Below are positions 42,661 through 55,284 of a DNA stretch of 64,000 bases, in pieces. Both the position numbers and the translations under genes were made by a program. The notes beneath the pieces are model-generated. The model made no database searches, was not told where the DNA came from, and was given only the letters and a program-made list of their open reading frames with translations. The DNA is from Yponomeuta sedellus (lineage: Eukaryota > Arthropoda > Insecta > Lepidoptera > Yponomeutidae), in assembly GCA_934045075.1 (NCBI GenBank), contig OW203738.1:6956487-7020486 (forward strand). Direction: 5' to 3'. Position 1 is the stretch's first letter. Each line of letters begins with the position of its first letter.

Positions 42661-44689
42661 AAGAATTTTAGTACAATACTAAGCCCTATTTAAGACTCTG
42701 ATGCAAGTGAGCCTGTAACGGTGCAAACCTCTTTACACCATTTTTATTTCTTTTTCTATCTATCATTTTCAAATATTTAAATTTTGTCACTCATTCTTCG
42801 ATTTCCCTCATTTTTCATCCACTACTACTTTACTCTTTGACCAGATCTGACTTTTTTACCTGCTTCTCCGCTTATACGTTTTTATCCAGTTTTTCTGTTT
42901 TATCTACATGTAATATCTACAAATAAAACCACACCTGAAGTCGTTCCAGTTCCATTTATAAAAGTTATACAACGTTCCAAGCCTTATTAAAATTCTCAAT
43001 ACGGCACCCGGCCACGACAGCAAGTAACATCATAAGTTAACAACTAGTGGATGACTAGTGTAGTAAAACATTGTCTTCGCCTCACTCTTTCCCGTCAAGA
43101 ATTCAACGAGGAGCTCAGCGAGCGTGAATTAAATTTGTGTCTGAATAAAGAATACCAGACACGAGGGTGTGAGAATATCTGCCCTCCTCCTTCCGTAGTG
43201 TCTTGGAATTCCTGGAGCGTTAAATGAATGATGGCCCAGCCCGTGGTGTGGAGAGTTGAGGTTTTGTATTCCGAGATCGACACTTCTTTAACCCTTTTTT
43301 GCATACGTCGTCTAACATCTCATTAACTGTTTTATAGTATTGTGCTACCCAAATGAAGCACTAAATTCAAGTTTTACGTAATGTGAACCCAAAGTGAACT
43401 AGTTTTGACTGTGACATATACGCTTTCTCTTTTTTTGAACTAAAACTTTCGTAAGCACAACACATTGTAGTCTCTGCTCACCATGATTAAGCTCTGCGAA
43501 TCGGAGCGTAACCTGGTCGGACTTTTCCGATATAACAACACCCGTAAGTAAATCCGGACTAAAAGTCTACAACGCTTTCTCTTTCTCTTTCTTTCACTAC
43601 ATATTTCTGATAGTATGTTATTTAGCAAAAAAATATCCTTATGATGAAGCCTTCCGATGGGTGTGATAAAGCTACAGGGTAATTTTTTTCTCGTGTAGCG
43701 GGTTCGATTCCCGGTTCAACCGTATAATTATTTAAAAATGTATGAATGCAGTTTAGATTGTTTTTGAAATTAAAATAATGTCTTCTTTCAGTAAAATGTT
43801 CCATCTACAATATTAAAGGTACTTTCCCTCCATGTGGCATAGCCGTGGGACGCCCTGTGTACCATTCCACTTTAACAGCAACACTATTACCACTTAAGAT
43901 AAGGAACGGCCTCCAAGAGTCAGACGGACAGATCGATGGATATGGCGAAACTATAAAGGTTCCTTTTTGACTACGGAACCATAAAGCATGAGTGTCTATG
44001 TCTTGCAATAATTTTGTAAACTCTGTTAATTAAGTATGACTAAGATTGGAGTTTTTTTGTCAATTTTTTCTCCAAAATTATCTAGATTTTGAAATGGAGA
44101 CCTAGTTTAACCTATTTATGACAAATTAATCGCAGTTTATGTGTAATTTTGAATAAAATACTTAAATTTTCTTGATTTAAAGAATGTACTCGCATTAAGC
44201 TATTCAGCGGCAGCAGTAAATTCCGTGTTTTGACGCTTAAAATGTCGGTGTGTAAATATGCACTGTTCATACCCTGCATTTCTTTCAGCGAGTTATTCTT
44301 TTCCTGGAGAAGTCGAGATGAAATACTGTGCTGTCCCCTTTACCTTGACGTTGCTAGAGCAGCTGCACTTTAATTAAAATATTACCGCCATTTTAAATAG
44401 AACTCGACCACTATGAATTGTTTGCTAAAGGATTATTTGTTGCTAAGTAACTAACATAACCTAACACTAAGTTACATTGATAATAAAGTTAGTTTACTGA
44501 GCGTTTTGAAACTAAGGTAGCTAAGCCGGTGTATCGACTACCAAGAGGTTTTTATTGCATAAATTTTCAGTACGTGTATCGAGTAAAACGGTTAATACGA
44601 TGATTTAACTGCAGTACACTACCATGAATTGTAGTTCCATGAAAAGGGCCTTACGGTGCATTTACCGCTGCTTCCTGATGGCCATACTA
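42661..44689. other. Intergenic DNA with small repeats
   Basis: 43435-43580 is an interspersed repeat (listed separately). At 43640-43725 a degenerate tRNA-like stretch has AGCGGGTTCGATTCCCGGTT. At 43820-43985 a LINE 3'-UTR piece has ggatatggcgaaactataaa and ggttcctttttgactacgga. No gene is seen. Confidence 0.35.
43435..43580. repeat. Interspersed repeat shared with 60728-60826
   Basis: Both copies have AACTAAAACTTTCGTAAG, CAACACATTGTAG, CCTGGTCGGACTTTCCCGAT-type text, ATATAACAACACCCGTAA and AAATCCGGACTAAAAGTCTA. The copy here carries about 40 extra bases (tctctgctcacc...gcgta) between TTGTAG and CCTGG. TTGTAG and CTACAA at the two sides form an inverted pair, so it may be a MITE. Confidence 0.65.
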
Positions 44690-44885
44690 ATTAACATAAC
44701 ATAACATTTACATACAGGCACATACATTGCTTCTGACCCCACACTAGGATACCCTGTGTCGTGGGATCCAGAAACAACGACATCACAAACATGTAAACAT
44801 CCAAGAAGAAGTTTTTTTTGTTCCCAGCCTGGATTCGAACCCGGGACAGATGCGGTACCGCTACGCCACAGAGGTCGTCATATCA
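44690..44885 (-). mobile_element. tRNA-headed SINE C with an internal deletion in the head
   Basis: Minus strand: CTCTGTGGCGTAGCGGTACC, then GCATCTGTCCCGGGTTCGAA, so the anticodon-arm part has been lost, while the B box remains. The body is TTGGATGTTTACATGTTTGT and the tail ATGTTATGTTATG. Confidence 0.76.
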
Positions 44886-44997
44886 AAGGCTGTTGAACAA
44901 ACAATGTGTGAACGATGAAAGAATACTAATCCAACGATATCGTGCGGTAATTTTCCAATGTAAAACAGGTCATTAAAACCGTAACAATACCTGGGAA

Positions 44998-45335
44998 GCG
45001 CTCGTGGCCTAGGCGCGCCGAGTGATTGGAATCAATCACTTGGTTAAGCAACAACAGGCGCGGTCAGCTACAAAATGGGTGAGGGTCCCGTGACTATTGC
45101 TAGTGGCATTTTTTAGGAGCGCTTACGTGCTTCGCAAGGCACGTTAAGCCGTTGGTGCCGGCTGTCATATAATGGCAGTCGTTAAGCCATGTCAGAGTCC
45201 TTATGGGCGGCTTGATAACTTCTGACAATCCTCCACCAACCCGGACTTGGCCCCCGTGGTGGAGTATAGCCTAACATTCCTGCGATGCAGGAAGTGACCC
45301 GTGCCCTAGCAGTGGAGACATACAAGGGTTGATAA
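44998..45335 (+). mobile_element. 5S-rRNA-headed SINE (subfamily I)
   Basis: Head: GTGGCCTAGGCGCGCCGAGT, GTTAAGCAACAACAGGCGCG, then AAATGGGTGAGGGTC at the box-C position. Body: GCCGTTGGTGCCGGCTGTCA, CCAACCCGGACTTGGCCCCC. The end is GTGGAGACATACAAGGGTTG. Confidence 0.8.
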
Positions 45336-45339
45336 CAGA

Positions 45340-46020
45340 ACCTGGTACAAAAAGTGGTAGGACCTGGCATAAAATATTGAAAATATGGATGGAATTGATT
45401 TTGTGAGGAAAAGCACCGTTGGATGTAATGATACTTTTGTAATACAAACGCAGTAAAAGTCCAATGCAAACGGAAGCAATATAACTGAGAACGACCCACG
45501 TTTTCCCAACTCACGGAAAATTAAAGAGAACATATTAACAGAACGACTACGTCATGCGTATCCTAAATTTGGTAGTGGTGAAGGGATAAATCGTGCAAAC
45601 CCCAGTTTCCACAAAAAAACGGTCGTTTTGGCGGAAATCCACTAAAATCCTACGTTGAGGGGCCTGAGTTCTAAAAATAGTTATCACAGATAAGAAGATT
45701 GTTGATGATTACGATTAAAAAAGACGTAGATATTATAAAAAAATATGATTTTTATTCCATTGGTGGCGCTAGAAAGCGCCATAACGCTTGCTACGTACTC
45801 AAGTCTATCAAGAACTAGTTTAAAATTTTCAAGTACGTTGAAAGTAATCAGAAGTAGTTATCAATCTCTATCCAAAATATAAAATTTTAGGGGTTTAAAA
45901 TTTTTATTCAAAATTGTACCTATGTATATTGCGGATGGCGAAAAAAAAGGAAAAACGAATCGGTTGAGCTATTTTTGGATATTTGCGAGACTTTGAGACT
46001 TTATTTAACACCATAAATGG
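45340..46020. other. Intergenic DNA, no gene recognised
   Basis: AT-rich sequence between two 5S-headed SINEs. Near 45770 ttggtggcgctagaaagcg resembles 37640 (ttagtggagctagttggc); both may be remnants of one unrecognised repeat. Confidence 0.3.
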
Positions 46021-46024
46021 CATG

Positions 46025-46265
46025 ATGATGACATCAACCCTTTGTATGTCTCCCCCACAGCTGAGGCATGGGTCTCTGACTGCATCCCAGAAAGGTGAGG
46101 CCATACTTCACCACGAGGGTTAAGTCCGGATTGGGTCTGGATTGTGAGGCAGTGTCTGGCCTTACTGTAAGAGTTATCAAGTCGACTCTGACAGGGCTTA
46201 ACGCCTGCGATGACGTAAAAGCCGGCTCCAACGGCTTATGTTGCCTTGGGTAGCACGGAGGCATG
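46025..46265 (-). mobile_element. 5S-rRNA-headed SINE, 5'-truncated
   Basis: Plus-strand text ATCAACCCTTTGTATGTCTC, GAGGCATGGGTCTCTGACTG, CCACGAGGGTTAAGTCCGGA and CCGGCTCCAACGGCTTATGT is the complement of the body. The 5S head is absent. SINE C follows 20 bp later. Confidence 0.72.
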
Positions 46266-46284
46266 CTTTTTTTGAAATACTTGA

Positions 46285-46480
46285 CGACCTCTGTGGTGCA
46301 GCGGTAGCGCATCTGCCTACCATGCGAGAGGTCCCGGGTTCGATCCCCGGCTGGGGACAAAAAAAAACCCCAGGTCTTGGATGTTTACAAGTTTGTGATG
46401 TCACTGTTTCTTGTTCCCACAACACAGAGTAACCTAGTGTGGGGCCAGAAACAATATATGTGCCAGTATGTAAATAATGA
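46285..46480 (+). mobile_element. tRNA-headed SINE C, best-preserved copy
   Basis: CTCTGTGGTGCAGCGGTAGC (A-box side), CATCTGCCTACCATGCGAGA, GGTCCCGGGTTCGATCCCCG (B box), CCCCAGGTCTTGGATGTTTA, GTTTGTGATGTCACTGTTTC, TAACCTAGTGTGGGGCCAGA. The head has the spacing of a tRNA with both boxes intact. Confidence 0.82.
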
Positions 46481-46484
46481 ATGA

Positions 46485-49400
46485 TAAGGAATTAATAGTT
46501 AGTTAGGTTCCTATCTTTCTTTTCGGATTTATTAGACAGAAGAATTGATTCATTTCCTATTATATATACTCGTAGTTGAAAAGCATGCTAATACGCACTA
46601 ACAAGCACTCATACGTTCATGATGTAAAAGTCATTTGATTACGTCAGCTTGGACTAGAAATGTTGCAGTTACTCTCGAGAGAGCGTTCTGTTTAAGTCAA
46701 ATTTGTTTGTCTTTTCAGTGCAATTGCAATTATAAGTTTCTCGACAACTCCCTGCCTATACTAATGGGATTTAAGCGTGTATTTCGTTGCCCTATTTGCA
46801 AGAGGGTTTTAGTCTGCATACTTGGCATAATAATCTTAATTTAGATAGCTACTCAGCTGAGGCATTAAGAACATGAACAAGAACATATGACAAAATGCAG
46901 TGTGTTAGTTTAAATCACTGGACAACTCAATATGTCACAATTATTAATTTGTATTTAGGATTAGCTGACCCAGCGAAATTCATACCGCCTAACAGTCGAT
47001 TTTTTTTTTCTCTCCGTAAGAACCATCCTTTTACAGTACTACACATCATAAAAGTTCCTTCGGGAATCTACGTTCGCGCAGGCTAGGAAGAAGTGTAACG
47101 AAAGTACCCGAAGCTATAAGTACATTCAACATGATCTTTAACCGATACGGTTAAGGTGCAAAATTGATTTCCGCAGTAGCGCTACCTATTTCGCTCACGC
47201 TAATATTGCCAAACTAATAGTCACCTGCATCGACGTTGAATCAACCAATAGCAACAAGGCGCGCGGCCTGCCATAAAATGAAACTATCTGATTGGTCGAT
47301 CAACTTGCTGCACATCCAAAATTTGGTCATATGCGCAGGTACATTCGCGAGACTTATTTCTTGTGTAGCACTGCACTTCAAGGAATATTCTAAAAAAAGA
47401 ATCACCGAAATCGGTTCAACTGCTCTCGAGATTTGCGATTACCAACTAGGACTATTACAACTATTACAACATTAGGAACTAGTATAATAATTTTCTTAAT
47501 TAAGCATGTTTTATTCATATGTATCTGAAATATTGTGATTTATTTGTACATCTACTTCCTTCTCCAATATATTGCTCCAGTCCTTCCAAAGGTTGTCCGG
47601 AAAAGATCACTTTTAGTGATAAGACCGCCATCTGTACTCTTAGTTTAACAAATATCTGTGTAATTTCCTTGTTTATGTAAAATGAAGTGTTCTCTATCTA
47701 TCTATCTAGTTTGTAGTTTTTTTTAAGTAGGTTAGTGCTGAAAAACCGCGTCGTCCACAGGTACGCCGTCGCGTTTGTCTCTGGCGGTACACGTTGAACA
47801 CACACCTTTTGTAGCCAACTATCAAGTAATTATTTGTAATTTCTCCTTTTATCAAACTTTTTCTATTGTTGGTCGCTGTAAATGCATTTTTAATTTACTT
47901 TTTCACTTTTTCTAAATTATTATATATACAGTCTCCTATTAAGTACCATTCGAAGATAAGCCTCAATCAACTAATCAAAAAGCCTAAAATCGTTCACTGC
48001 CACACATCCACATCCAACCGCTTCATTGACAAAACAGTAAACCCAAATGATTCCGAAAACTTTGAAGACAGCTAAATTTGAAATGTAAGGAGTAAATTTT
48101 ATCCATTTGATAAAATAATTTTTTTTGACTAATTAAAATTCATTTTGACAAAATCTTTTTATTTTTTTATTTTATTTACTTTATAATTTAAAGAATTTAT
48201 CAAATAAAGCCAACTTGCGGTACAACTAACAGTAGCGGCATAACTAATTTACAAATTCTATGAATGTTATGTCGAACAGTAGATTTGATATCTTGGAATT
48301 ACTATTACGTTTTGTGCTGTTTTTTTAAGTTTCGTATGCTGCCTTTTGCTTTGCCTTAGTTTGGAAACACGGTCTCATGATGAGATCTTGTATGTCTCAA
48401 ATATTTGAAGTAAGTCCAGACTACGGTACAACCAATTTCCGAGATCAATAGTGTAATAGCGTCTTTTGTTCTCCCTCTGACGTCTTCGCTGTATTGTTTG
48501 ACCACAGGCTAAGAGGTATAGAAGTGTAGCTCCTATTCATGTGAGATATTGGCAATCAAGGTGCACACTTGGTTGAGGATGACTGAGGTAAGAAATGAAA
48601 AATGTTATTTGGAGGAAGATATGCTGGTAGTCGAATAATTCATAATAATGACTTAGTGTGACAGAGTGCTTGAACAAAAATCCGCGTAGTCGTGATGAGT
48701 TTATTTAGAATGAACACGGACGTTTATTTTTTTGTTAATTTGACTACTTTAGTTTAGTCAAATTAACAATTTTTTATACAAAGATTTTACGATTCGCGTC
48801 TCACGCCATTAAGAAAAATAAATATATCAGATTAAAATGTGAATTTCAAATTTATCGAGTATTAAGTTTAAATTACGAGTATAGGAGCTGCAGCACTAGT
48901 AAGTATAAGGGTATAAAGTTTATATCATCCAAATCAGTTAAGCCGATTAAGCGTGATTTCCTTACAAACCTACAGCCTGTTGATGTAATCTTAGAAAATG
49001 TTTGATTGGTGTCTGGGCAAAAGTTCATCCATGCGTCGGCCTAACCAAAGCGGAACCTCTGTGAAGGTTTCTTCTCGGAGGTAAAGTGTCTGTTTTGAAG
49101 ACAGCAGTTTCTCGATGAAAATGTTTTTCTTTTGTCTTCACGGAAAGAAAACAATGGACTGCGGGCGGGGCTTTTACGCGGAGGTGTCAAGTCCTCCCCA
49201 TATCACGATGCTATAATGTCAGGGTTGCTTTTAAAATGTATAAAGTCTGGGAAGCTGCCAAGCGAGCGGAAACTTGGAGACCGTGTTTTTGCAAACGACG
49301 GCTTACAACTTATTTGGTAGTGACTTTGCTTACTGTAGAGGCGCTGTTTTTGGTCAAGTTTTGTCAGGAATTTGTCGTTGAAAAGTGCTGTTTGTAGTCG

Positions 49401-49510
49401 ATTAGTAATTTTATGAAGGTTATGTCATCCACCGTGAACAAAGAGTTTTTGACAAAGAGAACCTTTTAGTTTTTAGTAATTTCTTTGACATTATTCTCTG
49501 GTTTGTACCA
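46485..49510. other. 3-kb intergenic stretch, no gene recognised
   Basis: At 46963 a CTGACCCAGCG end (reverse complement CGCTGGGTCAGCTAA) could be a minus-strand Helitron-like 3' terminus. At 47575-47705 a LINE 3' end has CAAAGGTTGTCCGGAAAAGA and a (ctat)n tail. At 48732-48769 there is a perfect 15-bp inverted repeat (TTGTTAATTTGACTA). Small frames (46635, 47236, 49132) lack domain-like content or exon signals. Confidence 0.35.
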
Positions 49511-49511
49511 A

Positions 49512-49785
49512 TTTAATGTTGTCTATAAACTTCCCACTGCAGGGCACAGGCCTTCTCTCTGACAAAAAGTATGGGCTTAATTACCACGCGTGTTCACCGT
49601 GTATTGGCACTTTCAAGTGCTGAGGTATTGGAACACCTCAGACTCTCATGTTTTTCTTCACGGTTAGCGAGTGGTATTGCTGCTATAACTTCACAGATGT
49701 ATGTAACTTGGAAAACAATGTCATTGGTACATGCCCCGCACTGGGAGTCGAACTAGATCCTCTGCGTTCAGAGTCGATTGTTATT
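49512..49785 (-). mobile_element. tRNA-headed SINE E
   Basis: The complement has the B-box-like TAGTTCGACTCCCAGTGCGG near 49740, and the body CACGCGTGGTAATTAAGCCC. The end is GCCCTGCAGTGGGAAGTTTA with tagac. It matches 9485-9765 over the whole length. Confidence 0.65.
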
Positions 49786-50024
49786 TTTTAAAATATAATA
49801 TTTATTAAATGTATTTATGAGAATAAAGTGCAAGCAAAGAAAGAACCGAGGTTCGAAACAAGATTCACCCATATTCTATACTAGAGATAGGTTGCCAAAA
49901 ATTTTCTCCAGCCGTGTATTTCTACTTTTAATTCCGTCTTAGCCTCCGTTATAGACTACACCATAAAGTTGATAAATTATGTCCTCGTTCAATTACTTCT
50001 GGTTATTTGTTCACTAAATCTCTC

Positions 50025-50385
50025 TTGGCCTAGTCGAACCGAGTGAGTCAAGTCAATTAATTGAGTTAAGCAACAACAGGCGCGGTCAGGTGCAGGATGG
50101 GTGACCGTCCCGTGACTACTTCTAGTGGCATTTTTCTTAGCGCTTCCGTGCTTCGCAAGTCACGCTAAACCGTTGGTGCCGGCTGTCATGTAATGGCAGT
50201 CGTTAAGCCATGTCACAGGCCTTATGGGCGGCTTGATAACTTCTGATAGTAAGGCCCACCACCGTCTTACAATCCTCTACCAACCCGGACTTGGCCCCCG
50301 TGGTGGAGTGTGACCTAACCTTCCTGCGATGCAGGAAGAGACCCGTGCCTCAGCAGTGGGGACATGCAATGGATTATATCGATGT
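50025..50385 (+). mobile_element. 5S-rRNA-headed SINE, complete (subfamily I)
   Basis: Head: TTGGCCTAGTCGAACCGAGT, GTTAAGCAACAACAGGCGCG, GGATGGGTGACCGTCCCGTG. Body: ACCGTTGGTGCCGGCTGTCA, GGCAGTCGTTAAGCCATGTC, CCAACCCGGACTTGGCCCCC. The end is CAGCAGTGGGGACATGCAAT. It is one of the best 5S-like heads in the window. Confidence 0.83.
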
Positions 50386-50389
50386 TGTT

Positions 50390-51020
50390 CACTGTGATCT
50401 ACAAATATACTGTGATTCGCAAATTCACACCTTTTTCCCAATTATAAGCTTTTGCCAACCGAGAACATTCCCGGAGAACATTCTAGCCTACCCATCAATA
50501 CACCTCAGGTACTTCATCTTTTTTAGTCAGACTGAGAATCGAGGCAGCTAGACTAGTCCGAGACCTCTGAACTAACGTGACGGGGCGCGGGAAGTGGCCA
50601 TAATTACGTCACATCCGCATCCGGTCACTGCCGCAACGCGCCACCAGACCGCCGACACTAAATTAAATGTCACAGAAGAATTACCCTAGTTATTTACAAC
50701 TCAATTATGAATAAGTTACTAATAAGGAATGGGGTAAGTTATAATAAAAATTGAAAAGAACTGCTATTCAATGTTACCCGTAAAAACTCTTCATACATCT
50801 AAATCGGCTCAAGTATTTAGAAGTTACGGAATAAACAAACAGACAATCGCAAAAATAACTTTGGTATTTGCATCTACATAATGAGATCATACTGCATCCA
50901 GTGGCACCTTGACTCACTTTAGATGGGTTAAGGGTTGAAGCACCTATTTTATTATTAATTTTAATCGGAAGAACTCTTTTAACATAACCTCGGGAATTAA
51001 GGTACCTTATGATGATACTC
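50390..51020. other. Intergenic DNA with repeat fragments
   Basis: 50430-50510 resembles the 12917-13300 repeat (ccgagaacattcccgg). 50862-50945 is a partial type G repeat (TTTGCATCTACATAATGAGA, CATCCAGTGGCACCTTGACT). No gene is seen. Confidence 0.4.
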
Positions 51021-51024
51021 GTAG

Positions 51025-51160
51025 TGATATCGACCCTTGGTGTGTCTCCACTGCTGGGGCACGGGTCTTTCCCTGCGTCGCAAGAAGGTTAGGCTTGGAG
51101 TATGGCCACGGGGGCCAAGTCCGGGTTGGTAGAGGATTGTAGGACACTGGCGTGCCATAA
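51025..51160 (-). mobile_element. 5S-rRNA-headed SINE, 3' fragment
   Basis: GATATCGACCCTTGGTGTGT, CACTGCTGGGGCACGGGTCT, CACGGGGGCCAAGTCCGGGT and GGTAGAGGATTGTAGGACAC are the complement of the SINE 3' half. Confidence 0.72.
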
Positions 51161-51364
51161 ATAATCCAGATTGGCCCTGTTTAATATCTAAGTAAATATG
51201 AATTGCAGTTGCGCATGATACTCGTAGCGTGTCTAGTGTAAACATAGCTTTTGTAAGAAGGTTGCTAGTCGATTCTGATCCGCATTGATGATTCGAAGGC
51301 AAACAATCCTGCATTGTGCAGGTGGTCTACGATAAATAATGACCCTCTCCAGTTAGTTGTTTGT

Positions 51365-51560
51365 GAGACAAGATGGTTAGACGTCATAAAAGCGGCAGAC
51401 GGGTCGAGAAAACGAGCGACCCATGATCGTGACCCTCATTCACGAGGGAACGACGAAGAAGAAGACAATATATATATATATATGGTCGTGGTCTCGTGGT
51501 CACGGCACCTGTAAAAGTGCCGAGACGTCGGAAAATTGTAAAAATATAATAAACGAGTGA
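51365..51560 (+). mobile_element. LINE 3' end
   Basis: GCGGCAGACGGGTCGAGAAA, ACGAGCGACCCATGATCGTG, GGGAACGACGAAGAAGAAGA, a (ta)n run at about 51468-51482, GTGGTCACGGCACCTGTAAA, GTGCCGAGACGTCGG and tataataaacgagtgaaatc. I recognise this order as a common lepidopteran LINE tail (recalled). Confidence 0.55.
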
Positions 51561-51625
51561 AATCCATATTAAAACAGTTTTAATTATATCTAGTACTCGT
51601 GTTAACCTTAGAAAATACTATACTA

Positions 51626-51691
51626 TTCAGTAAAGTGCACGGACGTAAATATTGATGTATAACAATATTTACGTCCGTGCACTTTACTGAA
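51626..51691. repeat. Perfect 29-bp inverted repeat, 8-nt loop
   Basis: 51626-51654 (TTCAGTAAAGTGCACGGACG...) and 51663-51691 are exact reverse complements. The arms are unique in the window. Confidence 0.82.
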
Positions 51692-51699
51692 TTATGTAA

Positions 51700-54600
51700 G
51701 CTGTTAAAGAGTCACTAAAATGTAAACCTTGCTGTGGTGTTGACTGCACTATTGAAGCACACTGAAGCAGAGTTGTGTCATGCATGAATTAATAAGCCTC
51801 TATGCAAGCATTTGTTGGTATAACTGTGGGAGGCTCGAGTGTGTTCTAGGACAATAATAATTACTAATAGGTGACTGCTTTGTTTATGGCTGTTTATATA
51901 ACGGTAGACTGCAATATTTGTCTAGTTGTTGCATTTAGCGTGTCACATATACTTTCTATTTATGCAAACAAGCAGTTGATTAAAACCTAAAATACCTTTG
52001 AGATTACTTTACAATGTAGAGTCTCTGAAGTTTATAGTCTTAAAACTTTAGTTGTTTTTGTAACCATCGAGTCTGCGGGGCGACTCCAACCCGCACTTGT
52101 CCAAGTGCGGGACAGACTCGCCTCCCGGGGTTCTGTACCTACAAATTTGTAGGCACTTAATTAGTTCAGTAATTAGTTTTTTCCAAGCTTTTACCAGTCT
52201 GTAAAGATATTTTTTTGCTGTCGTATAAGACGCTTAAAAATTAAGTTTTTGAACACAGAGTATACAGTTTTAATTTAGACTTGAAAACGGCACGCGTTCC
52301 CAATATAAAGGGTATAAGGGTATTTATAGATAGACTGACTGACGGACGGAAGGACAAGCTTGTCAAAACTAAGAGGGTTCCTTGTTGACTACGGAACCTC
52401 ATAATATCATTGTCATTGTTGTAAAACCAATTTCTAGAAAAAAAATTATGTTTATTTTAGTGTGTTATTTTATGTAATTTAGAGAAAGAATATTATTTAT
52501 TATGAATCAACTGTGTTTTACATACATTTTTGTATGTCATATGAGACAATAATAGTAATAAAGCCGCCAATTGTACTGCATTTTTTTATTTAAACAAGTC
52601 AAAACGTTTCCTGGTGTGCAATATTCCGCTACTTGACTCGTATCAAATTTGACGTGACGAATGAATATTTTCTTTAATGTAAGATACAAATATATGTAAT
52701 ATAGACTTTGCTAAGTAAGTATGTAGATGGCTGCAAAATTTTCCAATAAAAAAAATATTTTCCGCTTTTAATTCAGAGCAGTGAAAACGCTATCCGCCAT
52801 CTTGAAAGCAGCGTTGGTTTGTAAACAGACATCTGTCAGCCAGAGCCAGTGGACATTGATTATTATAGGAATTACATCAAAAGATCTTCACATAAATGCA
52901 CCCGAGTTTCAGTCGATGAAGTATCGAGGTCTCTTTTGGCAAGTTTATTTCACTGGGTACACGAATCCACAACTTCCCGGCGGCCTATATTGACATATTT
53001 TTGCATTCTCTAACAATGCAATAGTGATAATTGCTATATTTTGCATGTAAACTAGATGAAATCATGATTGCGTTGTTGTTAATTGACTATGCTCACAGAT
53101 GTTGAATGTCAAACTTTATTTACAAGCCTTTAGGTCAACAAACCATAGACAAAAATGGCTGACCGCGTTTTTGGCTGTTTAGCAAAACAAAGTATTAAAA
53201 TATATTTTTTTGTTCTAAAAGCAACAAAAAATATATTTTAAAACTTTGTTTTGTCCTCAAAAAATATACCAAAATATTTTTTGGTTTAATGGAAGAGATG
53301 TTTAGCATTTAAGACTTACTTGAAAAGAGAGTCAAGTAGCGGATTCTATTTGTACATAAATATTGTTTTATTTAACGTTGTATTGGTGGTATTATCGCGG
53401 TATAAGAGATAACCTTTATCTGTCTAGACGAGTGCTATCACTTTATTTCATAGTGTGATGGAGGGTCAACGAACAGGTTAAAAGCAGTAGGCTAAAAGGT
53501 AACAGCTTTAAGGTAGGTTAAGTTAATTAAATTAGTTAAGTAAGCATTGTGTGCGTGAAAGCAATAAAATCTCTCTGAACTTTGAACCTAATTTCAATTA
53601 GTGTGTTTACGAGTATTATCAGAATTAGGGGGTTGTATGTAACATTCCAATGTTCTGACTAACTGAATTATTCTTATTCATTTGTATAGAACATTTAGTA
53701 ATAATAATGTACTTATCTATTATTATTGGGAGTAGTTTGAAATAATAGTAGCCAATCATGGCTAAAAACACAATAATAATTCAGTTAGAATTTCAATGTT
53801 TCGACTAACAGAAAGATTTTTGTCGTTTATTAAATGATATAATTACTGATTTAATAAAAACTACGGTTCTAAGAAGATAGATAGAATATTTTTTATTGGT
53901 ACTCAGATTTATATTTAATTTGCCAAACGATTCCGAACCCATTATTAAAAAGCAATAAAGTGTATAAAAATCATATGGCATTTTCCCCTATCTGGCTTAA
54001 ATCTCATTGCGAACCATCCTATCCACGATCAACCAACGAAACCCTAGGGGTTTGCGTACTACACTTGGAGAATCCCTAATCTAAACCAATCAGACCAACA
54101 TTCCATTACAGCCATTGGCTTCGAGTCATTGGTCTACTTATTCATAGCAAAGCAAACACAGCCATTATTTTCTATAGTATACAGCAAATTGCTTTGCTAT
54201 ATCGGTATAAATTGCCACATGAATGAGGATTGTAGATCGAACGATATTGCCAGTGACGTAGACTTCGACGTGCCTCAACCAAAATCCGTAACTATGACGT
54301 TCGTTACACGAAGTCGACCTTCCTTTAATTTAGAAGGGGCGTGGTTCTGCAAGGCCGATAGAAATAAATAGGTTTTTAAAAGAAATATAGTAATTTACTT
54401 TGGAATACATACTCTCAAAATTATCTGTGCCGCTTTTTAACTGTTTAGGGGGAAATCTTTAGAATAGCCACAGCGAATGAAAAGCTGCGATGACACGACG
54501 ACTGACTTCAATGACATATGAGTGGTTGAAGAAAGATGACAGTCAAGGAGCACTCCCAAGTTCTTGGCGATTGTCGCATATACAATAGGCAAAAAGCTTC

Positions 54601-55235
54601 ATTTAAGGACCAAACCCATTGGCGATAGGCTTCAAAGTACTGTTGCTGCTGCTCCGTACTCGCTTCAGAAGAGAGATCATTTTTTTGACGTTTTCTTGTA
54701 TTAGACGCGTCTGTGAGAGCCTCCACAAACATTGTCGAAGCGCTGCAGAAAGGAGGGAGCCGGAACAATGCTCTAAATACCTACGTTTTTATATTGGAAC
54801 AATAGAGCGCTATATTCGATTTTTGAGTATATATTTGTGTGTTCTACCTGAGCACATCGGAATGTCACTGATTACGTTGCGAGTGACTTTGCAACAAAAA
54901 TGTTCAGATGCGTATCCTAGATCTAGAATAATTTTTTGCGCCCCAGCGGAAGACTCAGCCGGAAAACGTCAGAAAATAAATGAAATCAAGATAAATCGTC
55001 CGCGAACGGCCAACCGGCGTGAGTTTACGACGACTACGTCGGGAGAAAAAAATCTTCGCTGAAGCTTCATAATTCACGGCATTTATTAAATGTGAGATGC
55101 GAAATCTTTCTCTGCGTTCTCGGGTTTGATTACCTTGGAAAATGAAGCGAGAGAAAATGGGATAGGCCATACATCAGTCAGCCCGTACTCGTTCCCTGCA
55201 GATCTACCTTACCCTGGGTAATACGATGACCCTAG
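51700..55235. other. 3.5-kb stretch without a convincing gene
   Basis: 52065-52410 has LINE 3'-UTR features (CCCGCACTTGTCCAAGTGCG palindrome, gactacggaacc). 53185-53260 is an inverted repeat of caaaacaaagt/aaatatatttttt type. On the minus strand at 54770-54480 the text NLGVLLDCHLSSTTHM recalls a reverse-transcriptase fragment and EASTEQQQQYFEAYRQW lies in an adjoining frame; I could not build an exon from it. The plus-strand frame at 54619-55062 has no domain-like content. Confidence 0.35.
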
Positions 55236-55284
55236 TTGCCTGTTTTAAATGTCAAAAGGCGCGACTTAACAGCACATTCATTGG

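Noticed and set aside
46285..46360. Functional tRNA gene at the SINE C head, and similarly at SINE B heads
   Set aside because: Both promoter boxes are present, but the same head is joined to the same body in many places, which identifies a SINE.
50045..50130. True 5S rRNA gene or pseudogene
   Set aside because: Only the internal promoter region resembles 5S rRNA, and the same body follows in many copies, so it is a SINE and not a ribosomal gene.
54619..55062. 147-residue plus-strand frame
   Set aside because: No recognisable domain and no exon signals. The opposite strand holds a possible reverse-transcriptase fragment, so a shadow frame is more likely.
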